Made by a program: the position numbers and the translations under genes
The notes under the pieces: model-generated
Seen by the model: the letters and a program-made list of their open reading frames with translations, nothing else
What the model was told of the DNA's origin: nothing
Databases searched by the model: none
NCBI GenBank assembly: GCA_015272155.1
Contig: JACYME010000214.1
Location: forward strand, 1-64,000
Direction of reading: 5' to 3'
DNA: 64,000 nucleotides
Origin: Leptolyngbyaceae cyanobacterium T60_A2020_046
GTDB lineage: Bacteria; Cyanobacteriota; Cyanobacteriia; Phormidesmidales; Phormidesmidaceae
Shown: in pieces, positions 40,498 to 49,989 of the stretch
Numbering within the stretch: position 1 is the stretch's first letter
Layout of the letters: every line of letters starts with the position of its first letter

Positions 40498-40612
40498 CCG
40501 AATGGCCGCGCGCTTAATCCGCAATTCTAGTTAACGTAAGGATGCGATCGCATCGCATCAAAAAAAGAACTTGCCCTGCCCCCTGTTGCGAAGCAAGCGA
40601 TGGGGGGTATGG

Positions 40613-40813
40613 CTAGATACCTTGACGTTGTTGCTGAAGGGCTTGCAACTCAACCAAAAGGGCATCTAGCTCAGCCTGAAGATGAAGCAGTTCGACCTGT
40701 TGCCCAGGGGTGTAAGGCAACGATGCTTTTGCTGCCGACGCATCAAGCACTTGAGAAGACTGATGTTTAGGAGACAAGGCATTCGTTTCGGGGGCTACGG
40801 TTGTTAAAGCCAT
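40613..40813 (-). CDS. Small hypothetical protein with a leucine-rich helix
   Basis: The 66-residue frame has a disordered start and a strongly amphipathic C-terminal helix, QVELLHLQAELDALLVELQ, with a glutamine-rich end. Similar short proteins ending in a coiled-coil helix are frequent in cyanobacteria, but no named family was recognised. AAAGG lies upstream of the ATG. A perfect inverted repeat at 40847-40863 sits about 35 bp before the start. Confidence 0.55.
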   Translation of the reverse strand: MALTTVAPETNALSPKHQSSQVLDASAAKASLPYTPGQQVELLHLQAELDALLVELQALQQQRQGI

Positions 40814-41195
40814 GAGTCAACCTTTGAGCATTATTGCTTATCAAAACGATACACATCGTATCGCAATTTTGCCTTTCGCATCGTAATCAGTGCAGCAGAC
40901 AGGGGAAGTAAATGGGTGTGGCACTTTTAGGACTGGTGGCTGGAGCGTTGGCGTGCCTGAATCTGCTGCGGGCTTAACCGTTGCATTCAGAAAGCTTGAA
41001 CCGACAGGGTAGACTTAGAGGGCGAAGGATGGCTAAGCCTATCGAGCCCTAGTCTAGGGCATTCCCAGCTCAAGTGTGAGACTCGGTGGGCGCAATTCTT
41101 CATCACCCTGCGTTCAAAGTTGACCAGGGGTACTTGCCCCGCCTCGACCAAGAATGCTGTAACCTTAGCGCTGCGTTGACAATTTGTAGGCCACT
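40814..41195. other. Divergent promoter region of the small protein gene and thrC
   Basis: Apart from the inverted repeat at 40847-40863 nothing specific is seen. No ribosome-binding site or protein-like frame supports another gene. Confidence 0.45.
40847..40863. promoter_or_regulatory. Inverted repeat, possible operator
   Basis: CGATACACATCGTATCG is a perfect 6-bp inverted repeat around a 5-base centre, with a further GCATCGTAAT half-site about 16 bp to the right. It lies just upstream of the 66-residue protein gene (minus strand). Protein binding is a guess. Confidence 0.35.
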
Positions 41196-42317
41196 GTGAC
41201 CCTGAGTTTAGATCCCACCGCCGCCTCTCGACCGTCCACCTTGACACCCCTTCAACCCCCACATCAGGGGTGGAGTGGGTTGATTTATGCCTATCAGTCC
41301 TTTTTGCCCGTGAGCGATCGCACCCCTGTGGTCACGCTCCATGAGGGCAATACCCCCTTGATTCCGGCACCAGCGGTCAGCGATCGCATCGGTCGCCAAG
41401 TGCAGGTTTACCTAAAGTATGACGGCCTCAACCCCACCGGCAGTTTCAAAGACCGGGGCATGACGATGGCGGTGTCTAAGGCCAAGGAATCGGGGGCTGA
41501 AGCTGTGATTTGTGCCAGCACGGGGAACACCTCCGCTGCGGCTGCCGCCTACGCTCGGCGGGGCGGGATGCGGGCCTATGTGGTGGTGCCCGATGGTTAT
41601 ATTGCCCTAGGCAAACTGGCCCAAGCCTTGCTCTATGGGGCAGAGGTTCTTGCGATTCAGGGCAATTTTGATGTTGCCCTAGAGATGGTGCGCAAAATTG
41701 CCGATCGCTACCCGGTGACTCTGGTAAATTCCGTCAATCCCTATCGACTGGAAGGGCAGAAAACCGCTGCCTTTGAGGTGGTCGATGCCCTGGGAGACGC
41801 GCCGGATTGGCTCTGTGTTCCGGTGGGTAATGCCGGGAATATCACGGCCTATTGGATGGGGTTTTGTGAATATCACCGCGAAAATCGCTGCCGCCTGCCG
41901 CGCATGATGGGCTTTCAGGCGGCGGGCTCGGCTCCGTTGGTGGAGGGCAAGGTAGTGGAGAATCCCGACACGCTCGCGACTGCCATTCGGATTGGGAATC
42001 CAGCCAGTTGGGATAAGGCGATCGCGGTGCGCGAAGCCAGCCAAGGGGCGTTCAATGCTGTAACGGATGAAGAAATTCTGGATGCCTACCGCCTCCTTGC
42101 CAAGGATGAGGGCGTTTTTTGTGAGCCAGCGAGTGCTGCGTCTGTAGCGGGGCTGATCAAACTGCGAGAGCACGTCCCAACGGGTGCGCGCATTGTGTGC
42201 GTCCTGACGGGGAATGGCTTGAAGGATCCCAGTACAGCCATCGACCATGGCCATAATGCTGTAAAAACTGGGCTTCCTGCGGATCTCGACGTGCTGGCTA
42301 AGGCCATGGGCTTCTAG
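41196..42317 (+). CDS. thrC: Threonine synthase
   Basis: This 373-residue PLP enzyme starts at a GTG. The PLP lysine is K85 in [15 protein letters not shown], and the phosphate-binding loop is PVGNAGNI. Segments [15 protein letters not shown] and HEGNTPLI match the family. It converts O-phospho-L-homoserine to L-threonine. Length fits the short, S-adenosylmethionine-independent class. It stands as a single gene that ends in a strong hairpin. Confidence 0.95.
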   Translation: MTLSLDPTAASRPSTLTPLQPPHQGWSGLIYAYQSFLPVSDRTPVVTLHEGNTPLIPAPAVSDRIGRQVQVYLKYDGLNPTGSFKDRGMTMAVSKAKESGAEAVICASTGNTSAAAAAYARRGGMRAYVVVPDGYIALGKLAQALLYGAEVLAIQGNFDVALEMVRKIADRYPVTLVNSVNPYRLEGQKTAAFEVVDALGDAPDWLCVPVGNAGNITAYWMGFCEYHRENRCRLPRMMGFQAAGSAPLVEGKVVENPDTLATAIRIGNPASWDKAIAVREASQGAFNAVTDEEILDAYRLLAKDEGVFCEPASAASVAGLIKLREHVPTGARIVCVLTGNGLKDPSTAIDHGHNAVKTGLPADLDVLAKAMGF

Positions 42318-42336
42318 CGCGGAACGGGTGTGACTC

Positions 42337-42360
42337 AGGATGATCACTAGGATGATCACT
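42337..42360. repeat. Perfect 12-bp tandem duplication
   Basis: AGGATGATCACT occurs at 42337-42348 and 42349-42360, 20 bp after the thrC stop. Confidence 0.95.
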
Positions 42361-42514
42361 AAGGGTATGGATTCAGGGCGTTCTCATCGGCGAGACGAAT
42401 CCCCTTATCCCACCCCTTTTTCCCAAACAGAAGGGCTTGAAATACCTGATTTCCTCTACCGCTGGGAGCGGGCTTTCGGCACAGTCATCCTCGAATTCAG
42501 CACTGCTGGGTTCA

Positions 42515-42559
42515 GAAACGGGCGATCGCGCCAATTTACAAAGCGCGATCGCCCGTTTC
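42515..42559. terminator. Bidirectional HIP1-containing hairpin
   Basis: GAAACGGGCGATCGCGC (42515-42531) and GCGCGATCGCCCGTTTC (42543-42559) form a perfect 17-bp stem with an 11-base loop. Each arm contains a HIP1-type octamer. It lies between thrC (plus) and the coiled-coil gene (minus), so it can end both transcripts. Confidence 0.65.
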
Positions 42560-42647
42560 GATCGTTCTTCCCCCCTGCCGAGGGTTAGAGCCAGTCGCAG
42601 TCCATTTCTCTGGGCACTGGGCGCGCTTCCATCGGTGCGCGACACCC

Positions 42648-43145
42648 TTAGGCTCGATTGTCACGCTGGAGGGCGCGGTGTTCCGTAGGTTGATGAACCA
42701 ACGCCGTATGGTTCTCGGCTTTGAGGGCGTCAATGGTTTCGCCCAGCGCAGTGGTCAAGGTCTTGCGAGTTTCTGCATGGCTAGCGCGTTCTTGGTCGAG
42801 GGCTTGTTGCAGGCGATCGCACTGTTCTAAAGATGCGATCAGTTGTGCCCGTACCCCTTCCATCGTGTTCAAGTCTGCGGCGACATCCAGCGATATTTTG
42901 GTTCGGTAACCGTCTGAGTTTGAGGATGTCGCCTGCGATCTCAGGGCATCTAGCTCAGCCCTTAGGGTCGCGACGGTCACCGTGAGCTGTTCCACATCCG
43001 TGCGGCGCTGCTGGGCTTCTGCCTCATACAGTTGTCGCCAGTTCGCAGAACTGGCGTAGGCTTGGTCGCGTTCTTGCCGCAATGCCGCAATTTGATGCTG
43101 CAAGGTACGAATTTCAGTCAGCCAGCGTGTAATTTCTTGAGACAT
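42648..43145 (-). CDS. Coiled-coil protein of unknown function
   Basis: The 165 residues are almost all predicted helix with heptad patterning, from EIRTLQHQIAALRQERDQAY at the N-terminus to LEQCDRLQQALDQERASH. A short break (about 75-90; SSNSDGYRTK) separates two coils. There is no membrane segment or enzymatic motif. It lies 53 bp downstream of the site-2 protease gene on the same strand and may be cotranscribed. No function is claimed. Confidence 0.8.
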   Translation of the reverse strand: MSQEITRWLTEIRTLQHQIAALRQERDQAYASSANWRQLYEAEAQQRRTDVEQLTVTVATLRAELDALRSQATSSNSDGYRTKISLDVAADLNTMEGVRAQLIASLEQCDRLQQALDQERASHAETRKTLTTALGETIDALKAENHTALVHQPTEHRALQRDNRA

Positions 43146-43198
43146 CGCACGTCTAACCAGGGGAACGTTTGAGACCTGCTTGCGGGACGATCGCCCGT

Positions 43199-44674
43199 TT
43201 AAAACAGGATAGCCTTTAGCATTGGGGGCGCAGGTAGGACAATCAACACCAAAATGGTGAGTGCAACCAAGCCCCAGATGTCTCTGCAGTTGTCAAGCTC
43301 ACTCACATCATTCAGGGCAGGTTCATCAACTGCCGGAATAAAAAACAGCAGAATTGCCCAAATCAGCAGTTCTGGATGCACGACGACTAAGCCTAACACC
43401 AAAAACCGAGAAACCTGCCCGATAATTGCTCCGGTGCGCTGACCATACATGGCGTGGACAATATGGCCGCCATCCAGTTGGCCCACGGGCATCAGGTTGA
43501 GGGCGGTGACGACGAGCCCCAGACATCCCGACACTGCGACCGGATGCAGGGCGATCGCACTGTCTGCCATGAGGGATGCCCCAAGGGCTAGCTTGCTCAG
43601 CAAGGCGACAGCGATCGACGCCCCCGGATCGAGGGCCTGAAAATTTAGCAGGCTAGCGCTTTCGGACAGGGGGACGATCTCTGAGTGGGCCAGCCCCCAC
43701 AGCACCAGCGGCAGCGTCATCACCAGCCCAGCTAAGGGGCCAGCAATGCCGACATCAAACAACGCGCGTCGATTCGGAACCGGCGATCGCAGTTGAATAA
43801 ACGCCCCAAAAGTGCCCAAAAAGAAGGGAATTGGAATGAAATAGGGCAGCGTCGCCTGCATTCGATAGCGCCGGGCAGTGAAGTAATGCCCCAGTTCATG
43901 GGTTCCCAAAATGAGCATCAGCGCCACCGCGTAGGGCAACCCTTGGAAGAAAAGAGACGGGTCGTTTTGCAAGGCCTCCTCAGATACGCCAGCGATGTAA
44001 GTGCCGACCGCTGTGGTCGTAAACAGAGTGGTTAGGAACAGCCCCAACGCCAGCGTCGGTCGTGCGGTCTTAGCCGTCACCGGAGGAGCAGACTTTTTCT
44101 GGGTTTGAGGATTGGGAACCAGCGCAAAGAAAGGCTTCCCATTCAACCCTTCCTGGAACACTACGAGGAAGCGATCGCCAAAATTAGACTCCACATTTTC
44201 TCGCACCGTTTCATAGGCAACGGTCGGCGAGGAGCGCAACTGCCCTCGGCAAATCAACGCTTGGGGGCGATATTCAATGTTTTGCAAGTAAAAGACCGAC
44301 CACGGGAAACAATGTTGAAGCGTGTTTTCCTCTTCTTTATCAATGGGGCGGAGCGTTCCTTTTTTCTGGGCGACGCTCGTCGCCTTTGCCTTCATCTCGG
44401 CCTCTATCTTTTCGGCGGGGGTGGGCATTCCCGGCTTTCGGCCCCACTGTACCAAGACCCAATAGGCGATGGAGCAACCTCCCACCAGTGCAATCAACCA
44501 CGACAGGGGAAACTGAGCCTCTGGCCCTTGGGTTGCCACCCAGTACACCATGACAAGCGCGGGCGTCATCATCACCAGCCATAGCAGCCAGACTGGGGTA
44601 TTGGTAATGCCCGCGACGCTACGCTTGACGACGTAATAGGTGATGAGGCCGAATAAAACGAGGAGAAAAATCAT
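43199..44674 (-). CDS. Site-2 protease family metallopeptidase (M50, EGY1-like)
   Basis: The 491-residue membrane protein has the zinc motif H259-E-L-G-H263 in GTHELGHYFTARRY and the second metal motif LMPVGQLDGGHIVHAMYG. N-terminal helices and a soluble segment (about 90-190) precede the catalytic membrane core. This layout matches the EGY1/EGY2 chloroplast proteases and their cyanobacterial relatives, which cleave proteins in the membrane plane. Targets such as anti-sigma factors are possible but not shown. Confidence 0.93.
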   Translation of the reverse strand: MIFLLVLFGLITYYVVKRSVAGITNTPVWLLWLVMMTPALVMVYWVATQGPEAQFPLSWLIALVGGCSIAYWVLVQWGRKPGMPTPAEKIEAEMKAKATSVAQKKGTLRPIDKEEENTLQHCFPWSVFYLQNIEYRPQALICRGQLRSSPTVAYETVRENVESNFGDRFLVVFQEGLNGKPFFALVPNPQTQKKSAPPVTAKTARPTLALGLFLTTLFTTTAVGTYIAGVSEEALQNDPSLFFQGLPYAVALMLILGTHELGHYFTARRYRMQATLPYFIPIPFFLGTFGAFIQLRSPVPNRRALFDVGIAGPLAGLVMTLPLVLWGLAHSEIVPLSESASLLNFQALDPGASIAVALLSKLALGASLMADSAIALHPVAVSGCLGLVVTALNLMPVGQLDGGHIVHAMYGQRTGAIIGQVSRFLVLGLVVVHPELLIWAILLFFIPAVDEPALNDVSELDNCRDIWGLVALTILVLIVLPAPPMLKAILF

Positions 44675-44882
44675 GAACAGTTTGGCTCCCTAGCGGCGCA
44701 TTTCCCAGGACATCGGCTGAGGGAGTAGGATTTCAAAGGGGATACCTCGGTAGCCTAGCAAGACTGGCTTTAAAATCGCCAGCGTTAACCCTCTTTTCAG
44801 GCTTGAGAGGCCATCTTGAAGCATTACCCTATCCACTCTGTTGATGACGTGCGAGACATTCTGGTCTGAGCAAAAGCGCCCT

Positions 44883-45584
44883 ATGACTTCTGTAACGCCG
44901 ACCGCCGAAATGCAGCGGCCCCCTCGTCTTGTCCTAGACGGCATCTATGCATTCTCACCGAATCGAGCCACTTTGGGGGCAATTGCTTATTTCATTGTAG
45001 AGAAGGATGCCGATGGCAACCCAGCGAATCTATTAATTGACACGCCACCGTGGAATGAGGAGATCGCGGCATTTTTGGCCTCCCAGGGTGGGGTGCAGGG
45101 GTGGACGATGACCCATCGCGGCGGTATTGGGAAAGTGCAGCCGATTCAAGCGGCGTTGGGGTGTCCCATTGTGATGCAAGAGCAAGAGGCGTATCTGTTG
45201 CCCAGTGTGGAGAATCGGGTGACCTATCGCGATCGCTTTGTCTTCTCAGCCCAAACGGATGTGCGATGGACACCTGGTCATTCCCCAGGGTCGGCCTGCG
45301 TCTATCACCGGGCTCACGGGGGGGTGTTGTTCACCGGGCGGCATCTGTTGCCCCAGCGCGGTGGTGCGATCGCACCCCTTCGGTTTGCCAAAACCTTTCA
45401 CTGGCCACGCCAACTGCAACAGGTTGAGGCGCTACGGGCCGAGTTTTCCTCCGCAACGCTGGCGTATCTGTGTCCAGCGGCAAATGTTGGCTTTTTGCGG
45501 GGCGATCGCGCCGTTGCCAATGCCTACGAGGCACTGAACGCAATTGATCTTGATGCTCTGCGGCACAGCACGCCGCTGCCATAA
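44883..45584 (+). CDS. Metallo-beta-lactamase-fold protein with degenerate metal site
   Basis: Start ATG 44883 (MTSVTPTAEM) is preferred over an upstream in-frame ATG at 44841. The fold is seen in LLIDTPPWNEE and the retained WTPGHSPGSACVY. The normal HxHxDH motif is reduced to THRGGIGKV, and the usual Asp after FTG is replaced in LFTGRHLL. At most two of the metal ligands therefore remain, so hydrolase activity is doubtful. Its role is unknown. It is divergent from the site-2 protease gene. Confidence 0.8.
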   Translation: MTSVTPTAEMQRPPRLVLDGIYAFSPNRATLGAIAYFIVEKDADGNPANLLIDTPPWNEEIAAFLASQGGVQGWTMTHRGGIGKVQPIQAALGCPIVMQEQEAYLLPSVENRVTYRDRFVFSAQTDVRWTPGHSPGSACVYHRAHGGVLFTGRHLLPQRGGAIAPLRFAKTFHWPRQLQQVEALRAEFSSATLAYLCPAANVGFLRGDRAVANAYEALNAIDLDALRHSTPLP

Positions 45585-45602
45585 CGGGCTGGCCATCAAG
45601 TT

Positions 45603-46862
45603 TCAACGGGTCGCGAGGCGATCGCTCAACCACTCGCTCAACGGTGCCGGATAAATTAGCCAAGTGCGCTGATAGGCGCGAGTCAGGGGCTCAACCAAGG
45701 GCGACACCGCGTTGATGTCGCGGCTCGCAGACTCTACGCGCACCTGAATGCCGCGCTGGTAAAGGGTATAGCCACGACTGTGGCTCTGGCGCAGCCCGCT
45801 GTAAATCGCAGGGTCTGTACCCTGATGCACCAGAATTTGGCGCAAGTCGTCAAGAAGCTGCTGTTGCTCCGAGGGAGACAGGTGAGAAATGTCCCGAGCT
45901 TTGAACAGATCGCGATCTAGAAAGCGCCGACACAGATCCGCCAGGATGGGATCAGTATGGTGTTGCCAGCGATGCAGGTGATAGGTGAAGACGATGTCAT
46001 CTGCTGCCAGGTAGGTGGCCAGCGACCAAGTCGTGCTGGGTTGCCTGAGCCAGGTCGTTACCGTTTCATCAGCTTCGAGGTTGTTGGCCTGGAGGTGATG
46101 GCGGGCGCGTTCAAAGGCCCGCTGCAAGACCCAGGTTGCGGCGAGGTTTTTGGGATGGTTGTAAACCTGGGCGTACATCAAATAGCGCACTAGCAGGTAG
46201 TGTTCGACAGCGGCCTGCCCCTTTTGGGCGATGACGAGGCCACCCGTCGTCGGATCCCAATCCAGGGCGTTAAGGATACGCTCTAGGTCGAGATGGCCGT
46301 AGGACGCGCCGGTGAAGTAGCTGTCGCGCAGGAGATAGTCGAGGCGATCGCAGTCTAACTGACTAGACACCAATTGCCAGATCAACGGCACCGAATGGTC
46401 GTGGGTATAAATTGCCGCGATCGCATCCACAAGCCCTGGGTCGTGCCCCCGTAGTAAGGGGGCGATCGCGTCCGATTCGCGGATGATGCGCTGCGTCCAA
46501 TGCTCGTGGTGAGTGTGAAACACCTCCTCCGCCGTATGGCTGAAGGGGCCATGCCCAATATCGTGAAGCAGCGCTGCACAGAGCAATGCCGCGCGGTGTT
46601 CCGCCAAGCTAGGATGCCGACGCACAAGTCGTTCAAAGGCTCGCCGCGCTAACGCCATAACCCCCAGAGCATGGGTGAAGCGAGAACTCTCAGCTCCATG
46701 AAACGTTAGGCTAGCTGGCCCCAACTGACGAATGCGGCGCAACCGCTGAAAGGGTGGCGTGTCAATCAACCGCACCAGCAGCGCCTCCACCGGATCGCGA
46801 AGATGCAGGGTGATCGCGCCATGGAGCGGATCATGATAGGTGCGCGTAGATTTAGGCGGCAC
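45603..46862 (-). CDS. HD-domain phosphohydrolase (dGTPase-like)
   Basis: The 419 residues open with DPLHGAITLHLRDPVEALL, then FQRLRRIRQLG, FTHALGVMALARRAFE and ALLHDIGHGPFSHTAEE. The H...HD...D metal set of the HD superfamily is complete. The closest known relatives are dGTP triphosphohydrolases and SAMHD1-type proteins. The exact nucleotide substrate is not certain. The start codon overlaps the end of the CtpA gene by 11 bp, so the two are probably cotranscribed. Confidence 0.92.
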   Translation of the reverse strand: MPPKSTRTYHDPLHGAITLHLRDPVEALLVRLIDTPPFQRLRRIRQLGPASLTFHGAESSRFTHALGVMALARRAFERLVRRHPSLAEHRAALLCAALLHDIGHGPFSHTAEEVFHTHHEHWTQRIIRESDAIAPLLRGHDPGLVDAIAAIYTHDHSVPLIWQLVSSQLDCDRLDYLLRDSYFTGASYGHLDLERILNALDWDPTTGGLVIAQKGQAAVEHYLLVRYLMYAQVYNHPKNLAATWVLQRAFERARHHLQANNLEADETVTTWLRQPSTTWSLATYLAADDIVFTYHLHRWQHHTDPILADLCRRFLDRDLFKARDISHLSPSEQQQLLDDLRQILVHQGTDPAIYSGLRQSHSRGYTLYQRGIQVRVESASRDINAVSPLVEPLTRAYQRTWLIYPAPLSEWLSDRLATR

Positions 46863-48087
46863 GAGCGACGACCACCGCTTGGCTCAGGAGATCAACGGCG
46901 GCCTGATACTGGGGATCGTCGGGGGTGCCCAGTTGCTCACGGGTGATTGATCCTAGTGGCACTTTATAGTCGGGCCGAATCCCAGAGCGGTTGATGTCAT
47001 GGTGTGCAGGGGTTTCGTACTTAGCGACGGTGACAGCCAACCCTGACCCGTCAAATAAATCGAAGAGCGACTGAATCAGCCCTTTGCCAAAGGTGACCGT
47101 ACCCACCAGTTGAGCACGATGATTGTCTTGCAGGGCTCCGGCCAAGATTTCGCTGGCGCTTGCGGTTCCCTCATTGACCAACACAATGAGCGGATCATCC
47201 GTGAGGGCACCCCCGTTCGCCTCAAAGCTATCCAGCACGCCCTGGCGATCAACGGTGTAGACAATGGTGCCTTCATCAAGCCATAGGCGAGCAATCTCAA
47301 TCCCGGCGGACAGCAGCCCACCTGGGTTGCCGCGCAAATCTAGAACATAGGCTTCTGCCCCCTTGGCCTCGTAGTCCTTTATGGTGGCAGCAACCTCAGC
47401 CGCTGCGTTGGCGTTGAACTGGCTCAGGCGAATGTAGCCAATTTGGGTGCCATCGGGGGTGACGTTGAGCTTGGTCACAACGGGGTTCAGATTCACCACA
47501 TCCCGGGTCAGCGTAATTTCTATTGGAAGGTCGCGATCGCGCTCCACCTTCAACACAACGGAACTGCCAATCGGACCGCGCATTCGTTGGGCGGCTTCGT
47601 CAAGGGTCAGAGTGGGCGTGGCAACCCCGTCAATTTCTAAGATGCAATCGCGGGGACGTAAGTCCGCCATGGCCGCAGGCGATCCTTCCACTGGGGCAAT
47701 GATTTGCAGCACCCCATCAGATTCCCGCTTGGTGATCTGCAGGCCAACCCCGGTTAGTTCGCCCGCTGTGCTGGTTTGCAGGCTGCGATATTGCTCAGGC
47801 CGCAGCAGGCGCGTGTAGGGGTCATCTAGCAGCGCCAGCATTTCTTGAATGGCGGCGTAGGTTTCTTCTCGGCTTTCGAGGGGGCGCTTCAGCAGCCGTT
47901 GTCGCACAAACCACCAGTTTTGTTGGTTGAAGGATTCGTCGATATAGGCCCGATTCACAATCCGCCAGACATCCGAGAGCAACTGATGCTCCTCCGTAAG
48001 GGCGATCGCTGCGGGGCTACTTCCCCCCAGCCAAACCACAATACCTAAGGCAATTGCCACAAACCAACGCACCATCTGTTTTGTCAT
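46852..48087 (-). CDS. ctpA: Carboxyl-terminal processing protease (S41, CtpA type)
   Basis: Start ATG 48087 gives a proper signal peptide (MTKQMVRWFVAIALGIVVWL, cut after an AxA-type site), unlike the upstream in-frame start at 48153. A PDZ domain (about 105-190; GVGLQITKRESDG) and an S41 domain follow, with catalytic Ser in EGTASASEILAG and Lys in VTFGKGLIQSL. Such enzymes act in the lumen or periplasm; CtpA trims the D1 precursor of photosystem II. Whether this copy is the D1 protease or a paralogue (CtpB/C) is not settled. Confidence 0.9.
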   Translation of the reverse strand: MTKQMVRWFVAIALGIVVWLGGSSPAAIALTEEHQLLSDVWRIVNRAYIDESFNQQNWWFVRQRLLKRPLESREETYAAIQEMLALLDDPYTRLLRPEQYRSLQTSTAGELTGVGLQITKRESDGVLQIIAPVEGSPAAMADLRPRDCILEIDGVATPTLTLDEAAQRMRGPIGSSVVLKVERDRDLPIEITLTRDVVNLNPVVTKLNVTPDGTQIGYIRLSQFNANAAAEVAATIKDYEAKGAEAYVLDLRGNPGGLLSAGIEIARLWLDEGTIVYTVDRQGVLDSFEANGGALTDDPLIVLVNEGTASASEILAGALQDNHRAQLVGTVTFGKGLIQSLFDLFDGSGLAVTVAKYETPAHHDINRSGIRPDYKVPLGSITREQLGTPDDPQYQAAVDLLSQAVVVARAA

Positions 48088-48603
48088 CACGCTTGAAACG
48101 TTAGGAACCGAGATCGGATTTTTAAAGAGGCCTAGCCTAGCCCGCGATCGCAATGCAGAACCCGGAGCCCATACCAGTCATTGCCCATCGTGGACTGTGA
48201 ACCGTGAACCCCATTGGCCTGTCATCATCACTGGGGCAGTGCCAGTTAGGCGTCACGCTTGAGGCCAGGGAACTGATCCCTATTGTGACGGTAATCGATA
48301 AATTGCATCTCTCGCAGCATTTCCAAGGGGAGAAGCAAAGGCTGCACCCTGAAGCTGACGGCAAGGGGAGCGATCGCACTGAACCGCCCACGTCTGTCCA
48401 CGCCCTTTTGTAACGCTTTGTAACCACCGCCTCATCTAGGGTTAGACATCTGCGAACCAGGCCCAATCGCCACAACCGTGTCAGTACGCGCTGGGCGCAG
48501 GATTTTCCCGAGAAGATTTCGTGAACTGAAGTCACCGCAGGAGGTTTCAGCTATGTTACATTTTCTAGAGACTGCACTGCGTAGATATATCGCTTCCCGC
48601 TTC
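48088..48603. other. Divergent spacer between ctpA and petB
   Basis: The 516 bp should contain the promoters of both genes. TGTAAC occurs twice in the segment at about 48409-48425, in a direct arrangement. No coding region or RNA gene was recognised, although longer open frames cross it. Confidence 0.5.
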
Positions 48604-49272
48604 ATGTTTACTAAGCAAGTTACGAATTCCAAAGCCTATCAGTGGTTCAACGAACGACTGGAAGTGCAGGCGATCGCCGACGACATTTCCAGCAAGTACG
48701 TTCCTCCCCATGTCAACATCTTTTACTGCTTGGGGGGCATTACCCTGACCTGTTTTATCATCCAGTTTGCTACCGGCTTCGCGATGACCTTTTACTACAA
48801 GCCGACGGTGACTGAAGCCTTTTCGTCCGTTCAGTACCTCATGACCGAGGTGAACTTTGGCTGGCTGATTCGCTCCATTCACCGCTGGTCTGCCAGCATG
48901 ATGGTGCTGATGATGATTCTCCACGTGTTCCGGGTCTACCTAACGGGTGGCTTCAAAAAGCCCCGTGAGCTGACTTGGGTGACAGGGGTTATCCTCGCGG
49001 TTATTACGGTGACCTTTGGTGTGACGGGCTACTCGTTGCCTTGGGATCAGGTCGGCTACTGGGCCGTCAAGATTGTGTCCGGCGTTCCCGGCGCAATTCC
49101 TGTGGTGGGTTCAACCGTTGTTGAGCTGATGCGCGGCGGTGAAGCTGTGGGTCAGGCCACGCTGACTCGCTTTTACAGCTTGCACACCTTTGTGCTGCCT
49201 TGGGCGATTGCAGTATTCATGCTGCTTCACTTCCTGATGATTCGGAAGCAGGGCATCTCTGGCCCGCTCTAG
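48604..49272 (+). CDS. petB: Cytochrome b6 of the cytochrome b6f complex
   Basis: Start ATG 48604 gives the usual 222 residues. The four haem ligands lie in [31 protein letters not shown] and [11 protein letters not shown]42 in NIFYCLGG is the position that binds haem ci covalently. The protein carries electrons from plastoquinol across the thylakoid membrane. petD follows 88 bp downstream, the standard cyanobacterial petBD order. Confidence 0.98.
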   Translation: MFTKQVTNSKAYQWFNERLEVQAIADDISSKYVPPHVNIFYCLGGITLTCFIIQFATGFAMTFYYKPTVTEAFSSVQYLMTEVNFGWLIRSIHRWSASMMVLMMILHVFRVYLTGGFKKPRELTWVTGVILAVITVTFGVTGYSLPWDQVGYWAVKIVSGVPGAIPVVGSTVVELMRGGEAVGQATLTRFYSLHTFVLPWAIAVFMLLHFLMIRKQGISGPL

Positions 49273-49360
49273 GTTACAAAGCTTGTGGCTGCGCTGGAAT
49301 TGTCTGACGCAGCCATCAAACTTTATTTACACTGTTCACAAGATTTTTGACTCAAGTACT

Positions 49361-49843
49361 ATGGCAACCATCAAGCAGCCGGATCTCAGTGATCCAAAGT
49401 TGAGAGAGAAGCTTAAGCAGGGCATGGGCCACAACTACTATGGCGAGCCTGCTTGGCCGAATGACCTGCTTTATATTTTCCCCGTTGTAATTTTGGGCAG
49501 TATTGCCTGCTGTGTTGCGTTAGCCGTTCTCGATCCCGCGATGGTCGGTGAGCCCGCAGATCCCTTTGCAACGCCCTTGGAAATTTTGCCTGAGTGGTAT
49601 CTCTACCCCACTTTCCAAATTCTACGGGTTGTGCCGAACAAGCTGCTCGGCATCGCTGGGATGACTGCCATCCCCTTGGGATTGATGTTGGTGCCCTTCA
49701 TCGAGAGCGTCAATAAGTTCCAGAATCCTTTCCGCCGTCCGGTGGCCACTACCATTTTCTTGTTTGGCACTGCGGTAACCCTGTGGCTTGGGATTGGTGC
49801 AACCTTCCCCATCGACAAGTCTCTGACCTTGGGCTTGTTCTAG
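49361..49843 (+). CDS. petD: Subunit IV of the cytochrome b6f complex
   Basis: The 160 residues start at ATG 49361 ([18 protein letters not shown]) and have three membrane helices. The PEWY quinol-site motif is seen in [13 protein letters not shown]. With cytochrome b6 it forms the plastoquinol oxidation site. A canonical terminator follows. Confidence 0.98.
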   Translation: MATIKQPDLSDPKLREKLKQGMGHNYYGEPAWPNDLLYIFPVVILGSIACCVALAVLDPAMVGEPADPFATPLEILPEWYLYPTFQILRVVPNKLLGIAGMTAIPLGLMLVPFIESVNKFQNPFRRPVATTIFLFGTAVTLWLGIGATFPIDKSLTLGLF

Positions 49844-49866
49844 GTAATCTAAGTAGTTTGAATTTC

Positions 49867-49913
49867 GTCTGCGGACGATCGCGCAATGGTTCGATCTCCG
49901 CAGACATTTTTTT
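49867..49913 (+). terminator. Rho-independent terminator of petBD
   Basis: GTCTGCGGA (49867-49875) pairs with TCCGCAGAC (49897-49905), followed by A and seven T residues. This is the clearest intrinsic terminator in the window. Confidence 0.88.
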
Positions 49914-49989
49914 GGCCTGCTATCTCAGGATAGGATGAGAGGGAGACATCAACCAGCACGGTGCCAGCATTGTGGTTGGGAGGGTCATC

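Larger units (their letters stand above)
40177..40612. other. Spacer with two tandem duplications
   Basis: It holds the RTX terminator (40213-40267) and two perfect 15-bp tandem duplications (40332-40361 and 40468-40497). No coding region is supported. Confidence 0.6.
42318..42647. other. Convergent spacer with a duplication and a strong hairpin
   Basis: It contains a 12-bp tandem duplication (42337-42360) and a perfect 17-bp stem (42515-42559). Short frames here have no protein character. Confidence 0.6.

Noticed and set aside
42373-42645. Minus-strand frame between thrC and the coiled-coil gene
   Set aside because: It spans the strong terminator hairpin and has no protein character.
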